Shown here: positions 58,944 to 64,000 of the stretch, one piece after another
Layout of the letters: every line of letters starts with the position of its first letter
Position numbering within the stretch: position 1 is the stretch's first letter
From: Cokeromyces recurvatus
Taxonomy: Eukaryota > Mucoromycota > Mucoromycetes > Mucorales > Mucoraceae
Direction: 5' to 3'
NCBI RefSeq assembly: GCF_025118155.1
Contig: NW_026251429.1
Coordinates: forward strand, 1-64,000
Length of the DNA: 64,000 bases
Notes under the pieces: model-generated
What the model saw: the letters and a program-made list of their open reading frames with translations, nothing else
Database searches by the model: none
Told to the model about the DNA's origin: nothing
Made by a program: the position numbers and the translations under genes

Positions 58944-61734
58944 TTGAAAAAAAAAAAAATACGTATAAATTTTTTTTAATGGTCACAATATAAATACACA
59001 TTTTTTTTTTTTTTTTACTAGTAGTTAATTTTGATGAAAAAAAAAACACACCTATCAAAGTGAAAGTTATATATCCATTAATACTGTTTCTGATAGTGGT
59101 ATTTGCCCATAATAAAGGGCATTTAGTTGTACTGATATTTTGAATGATAGTTACTTGCATATTAAATAAAGAACATAATGCTAACCTAAAACTGCACATA
59201 CAGGTTATATACAAGGCGAAATTTTACGAAGAGTTGGGATGTTTTTGAGTTAACTGATTATCATTTCTTAACAAAAAGATATCCTGAGTGAGTCTGAGTT
59301 ACCAAAAAAAAAAAAAAAAAAAAAAACAAGTACATAAACCATTCGATGACGAAACATTATTCTTCTCCAAAGTGTATTATGATAGTTTAGGTAAAGATGC
59401 AAATGTATATATTACTTGTAAGATTGAAGCACTTTTTCTATCGTTCATTTATAGCACAATCATAATTATTATTCTTGCTATTATTTATATTTATGATTGT
59501 GAAGATGTGTCATTTGTATCTTTATTCCTATCTATTATATAATACATAGTAAATTCGTGTTAATACATATTTAATAAGCTCATGGTGCCAGTAAAGTTAC
59601 AGGAGGCAGTTACTATTTCAAATTTAATATATATTATAATGTTATTAACCCTCATTTGTCTTCAAGCGAGTATTTTATTTTGATCAGTAACCCTCGATAT
59701 TCAGTGATCTTATTTTGCTATTTCATATATATTTTAGCTATTAAAAATGAATAGCAATCCTTCCCCCTCCCCTCCTCGAGCCCTTCCTTCCTTCCTTCTT
59801 CCCACCTGCTTTTCAAATAAATTGTACATATTAGCATTCTTCTTCTGGTCCAGTTATTGGCTGTTTCTATGCTAATTTATTGTATAGTATCTATTAGTAC
59901 GTTCATTCATGATAAAGTAATTTAAGAGAGTAAACTGATTTGATCAAGTTAACTTATTTGATGAAGAGTCTTCTTAACTTGTAAATTGAATAACTTCTCT
60001 GAAATGAGGGAAAATAAATACAAACATAGCCCTTCTTCAACCAGGTTTGGGTGAAATACATCATCCGTTGGTGCTGCATCTAAATCTTGGATAACTTATC
60101 CAATCCCTCCGTTTATAGTAGCTTCGTATTTATTCTGGTTGAAAAGGCATTGATCCACTGTTGATTGCTGAAGTTCATTGAAAATTCTGGATGGCATTGT
60201 TGCTTCGTGTAGGAGGAAGAAAGTCTTAGTTTTCATTACATGTTATTGGCGACTTGGTTGATCTTCTTCTTAAATATATATTTTCTCTTTCCTCATGAGA
60301 TATGTTAGTATTCTACATCTAATTTGTATTGATTTCATACCCCTCCCTTCCCCTGTATCGCAGCTGCCACATAGCTTGAAATACACGAAATGCCCATATC
60401 TTCTGACTTTACGCTGTATTTTAAAGCCGTGATGCTATCTGTAAAAAAAAAAAAAAACAAAAAACAAAATGCCAATTTTATCGATTCCTTGAGTAATCAA
60501 GTCAAAAAACAATGACGACAGTAAAATAATATACATACATACACATGTATATATTTCAAAAATTGGAGATGAAGATCCCCTCTTTCTTTCCATAATAATA
60601 ATTTATCTATATTATATAAATATATATATAAAGATGATTGGGAAGGGGTCCTTCCCGTGGAACATTATTTGAAGGTCTCATATTAACTTTGATATATAAC
60701 CAATTCGTTTGCAGGTTGCTTTTGACACATACACATGACATAACAGTTTCATTCCTTGCCTGTACTTTATTTCCTTTTTTTTTTTAGCCTTAACAACATA
60801 ACTCTGAGCAAGTACTTGACGTTGATACCATGGTTGCGTACAGCAGTGGAAACGAATTCACCATTCACTAGCACATATATGTAATCAACTGTTAATCTGA
60901 AAACTCAGTATATTTACGATACTGGAAATCTTTATTTTTATTTTATTTTTTGAAGCACCAGAGGAAAATTTGAGGCTGCAACAATTGTCTCAGTTTCCGT
61001 AATGATGAGGAGTATAGATTCTTCTTGATTTCTTCGGGACCTACTAGTTGGAAAAGTCGCTGATTCTCCAAAGTAAGGAAGCATATATACATACATACAT
61101 ACATACATACGGACATTACATTATTTATCATTACCAGCAGACTAGTCCATTAATAACACTCTTGGTAGAGTTTTATCTTCAATCACCAGGGGACATATGA
61201 GTCGTCTCACATAAAAAATAAGAGTACTTGCTTTGAAAAAAAAAAAAAAAGCATTGTTGAGTTTAGAAAAGATCGTAAAAAAAAAAATGAAGCATGCTTA
61301 ACTATAGATATGCTCTCAGAATCACTAACCTCTTTACAAGATATAGTCACTCCAATTATCTTGAAGTTAACAAGAGATGATATGAATTCTCTATACCCTA
61401 TCCCTTCACTATTAACACCTTACTTATTATTATCCATTTATTTATTTTCATTGCACAGTCACATCATTAAATCTCAAAATGAATAAAGTTTTCTAAATTA
61501 ACAAACTACTTGAATTTTGTCTGTAGGTTTCCCATTGATGGGTTTCTGTTTTTAGATTTAAGCTTTTTTTTTTCAACAAAGTGGAATTTAAACTCATGAT
61601 ATTCTAAATCCGACGTTTATTTCTTGATGAGAAAAAAAAAAAAAAAGTTAAATTTCATAGGTTTGACTATATCTAAATATTTATATATTTATAAAAAAAA
61701 AAAAAAATATAAAAAGGACCCTAGCAGTTAAAAA
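58944..61734. other. Long intergenic region, no intact gene
   Basis: AT-rich with poly(A/T) runs. A stretch on minus at about 60030-60240 reads FFLLHEATMPSRIFNELQQS, QSTVDQCLFNQNKYEATING, one stop, then DLDAAPTDDVFHPNLVEEG, perhaps a gene relic. The frame at 59288-59542 is low complexity and hydrophobic. A (CATA)n tract lies at 61090-61111. Contains the mitoferrin promoter. Confidence 0.45.
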
Positions 61735-62788
61735 ATGCATCATCCTGAAGAAGAAGAAGAATACGATTATGATTCACTTGGTACAAATACAACCATGTTA
61801 CAAAATGCATTTGCAGGTGCATTAGCAGGTATTGCAGAACATTGCGCCATGTATCCCGTAGATAGCATCAAGGTAGGTTAGTTTATTATTATTTTTTCCA
61901 TTTTTTAATTCAAGTTTTAATAATGGATCATATACACACACATCTCTAGACAAGAATGCAAGTCATTAATGTTCAACATCAGATTAATACAACAAAGACT
62001 GTAAAATTATTTAATTTATGGAAGGGGGTGAATTCAGTTGTGCTAGGAGCTGGGCCTGCACATGCTCTCCATTTTGGCACTTATGAGTTTTGTAAAGAAG
62101 TATTTGCTGGAGCCAATAAGGGAGAAGGACATCATCCACTTGCTAATGCCAGTGCTGGCGCTTGCGCAACATTAGCCCATGATACAGTTATGAATCCTTT
62201 TGATGGTACATTGATCTAGATTATTTCAATATTGGGAAACTCATAAAAAAAATTATTATTATTATAGTCGTAAAGCAACGTATGCAACTTCGTGAATCAA
62301 CTTATAAATCAATACGAGAATGCGCTCGTGATGTTTATCGAAAAGAAGGACTTGTGGCGTTTTATATTTCACTACCAGCCACACTTTTCATGTCATTGCC
62401 GTTTCAGACGATTCAGTTTACAACGTATGAATTCTTTCGAAAACTATTAAATAATGATACGAATGATCATCGATATGACCCAAAGACACATATTGTGGCG
62501 GGAGGATTAGCGGGTGCGATTGCGTCCTCCATCACGACACCACTTGATGTGATTAAAACGTTATTACAGACGAGAGGAACTCATTCTGATCAACGTATTC
62601 AAAACTGTAAAGGAATTAAAGAAGCAGCAATCATCATTTATGAAAGATATGGTTTTCATGGTTTCTTTAGAGGATTTAAACCTAGAATTTTAACACATAT
62701 GCCAAGTACAGCCATTAGCTGGACTGTTTATGAATATATTAAATGGGTGATAAACTTGAAACAAAAAGAAGATTTTATTTCTTTTTGA
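61735..62788 (+). CDS. MRS4: Mitoferrin-type mitochondrial iron carrier (Mrs3/Mrs4, SLC25 family)
   Basis: Three exons: 61735-61872, 61950-62205, 62268-62788; both junctions restore the frame. Acidic N-terminus (MHHPEEEEEYDYDSLG), then three carrier repeats with the signature P-x-D/E-x-x-K: MYPVDSIK|TR (across intron 1), MNPFD|VVKQRMQL (across intron 2) and TTPLDVIKTLLQ. GALAGIAEHCAMYPVD and GPAHALHFGTYEF are typical of mitoferrins (the AHALHF helix-2 motif, MNPxDVVKQRMQ in helix 3). It imports ferrous iron into the matrix for heme and Fe-S synthesis. Both introns fall inside or next to signature motifs of repeats 1 and 2. Confidence 0.94.
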
Positions 62789-62897
62789 ATTATTTATTTT
62801 GAAGAAGAAATCCACTAAATAAAAAGAATATGATAGAGGAAATTAAATAAATAACTAATCTAATTCCATGGAAGACAGACACAAGCGCCTTTTATAT

Positions 62898-63999
62898 CTA
62901 TATATTTACCTTTAATACACTTGAAAAATCTAAATTTTCGAAATCCTTTTTTGATGCTAAAGATTGATAGATTTCACTTGCCTTTGTACTCAAGATAGGA
63001 CGTTGATGACAGGAATCAGCTGCTTTCATGGCCAATCTAAGATCCTTTGCCATTAATCGATTACTGAAACCACCTTGATAATCACGAGAGGCAGGTACGT
63101 TCGATAAGACACCTGGATAAGGGTTATAGCTATCCGAAGTCCAACAACGACCCGTAGAATTATTGATGACAGAGGCCAACAGATGAGGGTCCATCCCTAA
63201 TTGAGTTCCTAATCGCATCGCCTCCGAGACCCCCACCATTTCTACAGCCAATAACATATTATTACATACTTTAGCAATTTGACCTGACCCATTAGGACCA
63301 CAATAGATGACCTTGGTCCCCATCATGGCTAATAGAGGCTGAATGGTCTCAAAGGCAGTCTGAGAGGGTGAGCCAACCATAAAGGTAAGGGTCCCATTTT
63401 GAGCACCCAGGATACCTCCACTGACGGGGGTATCAAAGACAAGAGCACCTGGATAACGAGACATGATTGTTGAAGAGAGATCACGAGCTGTTTCAGCATC
63501 GATCGTACTAGCATCAATAAGACGCGTGTCAGCATCTATAGCGGATAAAAAGGATGTATCATGATAGATAGATGACACATGAGAGGCCTCAGGCAACATA
63601 GTAACCACGGTAGCAGCACATTCTGCAACATCTGAAGGTCTTTGTAGTGATTTAAAATGAAGAGTAGGAAATTCGTGTTGAATACGTGATACAGCATCGG
63701 GATTTAGATCATGAATATAGATAGGGCCTTGAGTATGTTTTAAAGCAAGATTTTTAGCCATACCATAACCCTATGAAGAAGAAGATGATGATGAGTCTAT
63801 GTATATTAATATGATTAATATTATTTACCATTTGACCTAGACCAATGATACCAATAGAAGATTTCCTTTCCTATACAAATGTATATAATTGAGTTGATAC
63901 ATTGTATATAGGATAAGATATACATGTAAATAAATAGAATAGAATAGAATAGAAATACATACCTTTACTATAAATATCAAGTATGATTAAAATGGATGA
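62898..63999 (-). CDS. HIBADH: 3-Hydroxyisobutyrate dehydrogenase, 5' end unresolved at the right edge
   Basis: Mitochondrial NAD enzyme of valine breakdown. Exon at 63873-63832 (ERKSSIGIIGLGQM) joins the main exon from 63773 (GYGMAKNLALKHTQGPIYIH), completing the GxGxMGxxMAxNL nucleotide motif across the intron. Then the substrate motif VFDTPVSGGILGAQNGTLTF, the catalytic-lysine segment GPNGSGQIAKVCNNMLL, and the C-terminal helical domain with RDYQGGFSNRLMAKDLRLAM. It ends LDFSSVLKVNI, stop at 62898; a GTAAAT at the end might instead be a donor for one more tiny exon. The start codon and targeting peptide are not visible; upstream exon(s) are very short or outside. Confidence 0.92.
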
Positions 64000-64000
64000 T

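Noticed and set aside
59288..59542. 84-codon plus frame with a hydrophobic segment
   Set aside because: Begins in a poly(A) run, isoleucine-rich low complexity, no splice partners or homology that I recognise.

Overview
This is AT-rich eukaryotic nuclear DNA from a fungus, most probably a Mucoromycota species of the order Mucorales. The evidence is short introns (about 50-80 nt, GTA(A/T)G...TAG) in almost every gene, a fungal gene set that keeps animal-like genes such as muskelin, a DHX57-type helicase with UBA domains, and repeat-associated protein families that I recognise from mucoralean genomes. No species is claimed.

Layout. (1) 1-11.9 kb is a dense conserved block: the 5' part of an ASCC3/Slh1 helicase gene, muskelin, kynureninase, Rab GDI and mitochondrial Qri7 on the minus strand, then the mitoribosomal protein bS18m on plus, head-to-head with Qri7, and the SUMO ligase Nse2 on minus. 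(2) 12-15 kb is almost gene-free, with one possible structured RNA. (3) 15-46 kb is a transposon-dominated island. It holds at least four Tc1/mariner-type families, LINE fragments, two dispersed LTR-like families, an inverted-repeat element, members of a mucoralean protein family with a PD-(D/E)XK-like signature (one apparently intact, one clearly decayed, one tentative), a decayed Fanzor/TnpB-like nuclease gene, and a 3.3-copy tandem array of a ~440 bp unit that contains a spliced coding fragment. (4) 47.7-64 kb is conserved again: ALYREF/Yra1, a SANT/Myb coiled-coil protein, an Ecl1-family protein, a DHX57-like helicase, mitoferrin, and 3-hydroxyisobutyrate dehydrogenase, which runs to the right edge.

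Functional links. Several conserved genes serve RNA handling (ASCC3, ALYREF, DHX57) or mitochondria (Qri7, bS18m, mitoferrin, HIBADH). Qri7 and bS18m both support mitochondrial translation and share a 187 bp intergenic region. The island is layered: elements sit inside other elements (LINE, then element A, a second A copy, element B), so insertions can be ordered in time.

Gene models were spliced by eye from donor and acceptor sites and reading frame. Exon junctions given to the base were checked against the sequence; other limits are approximate.
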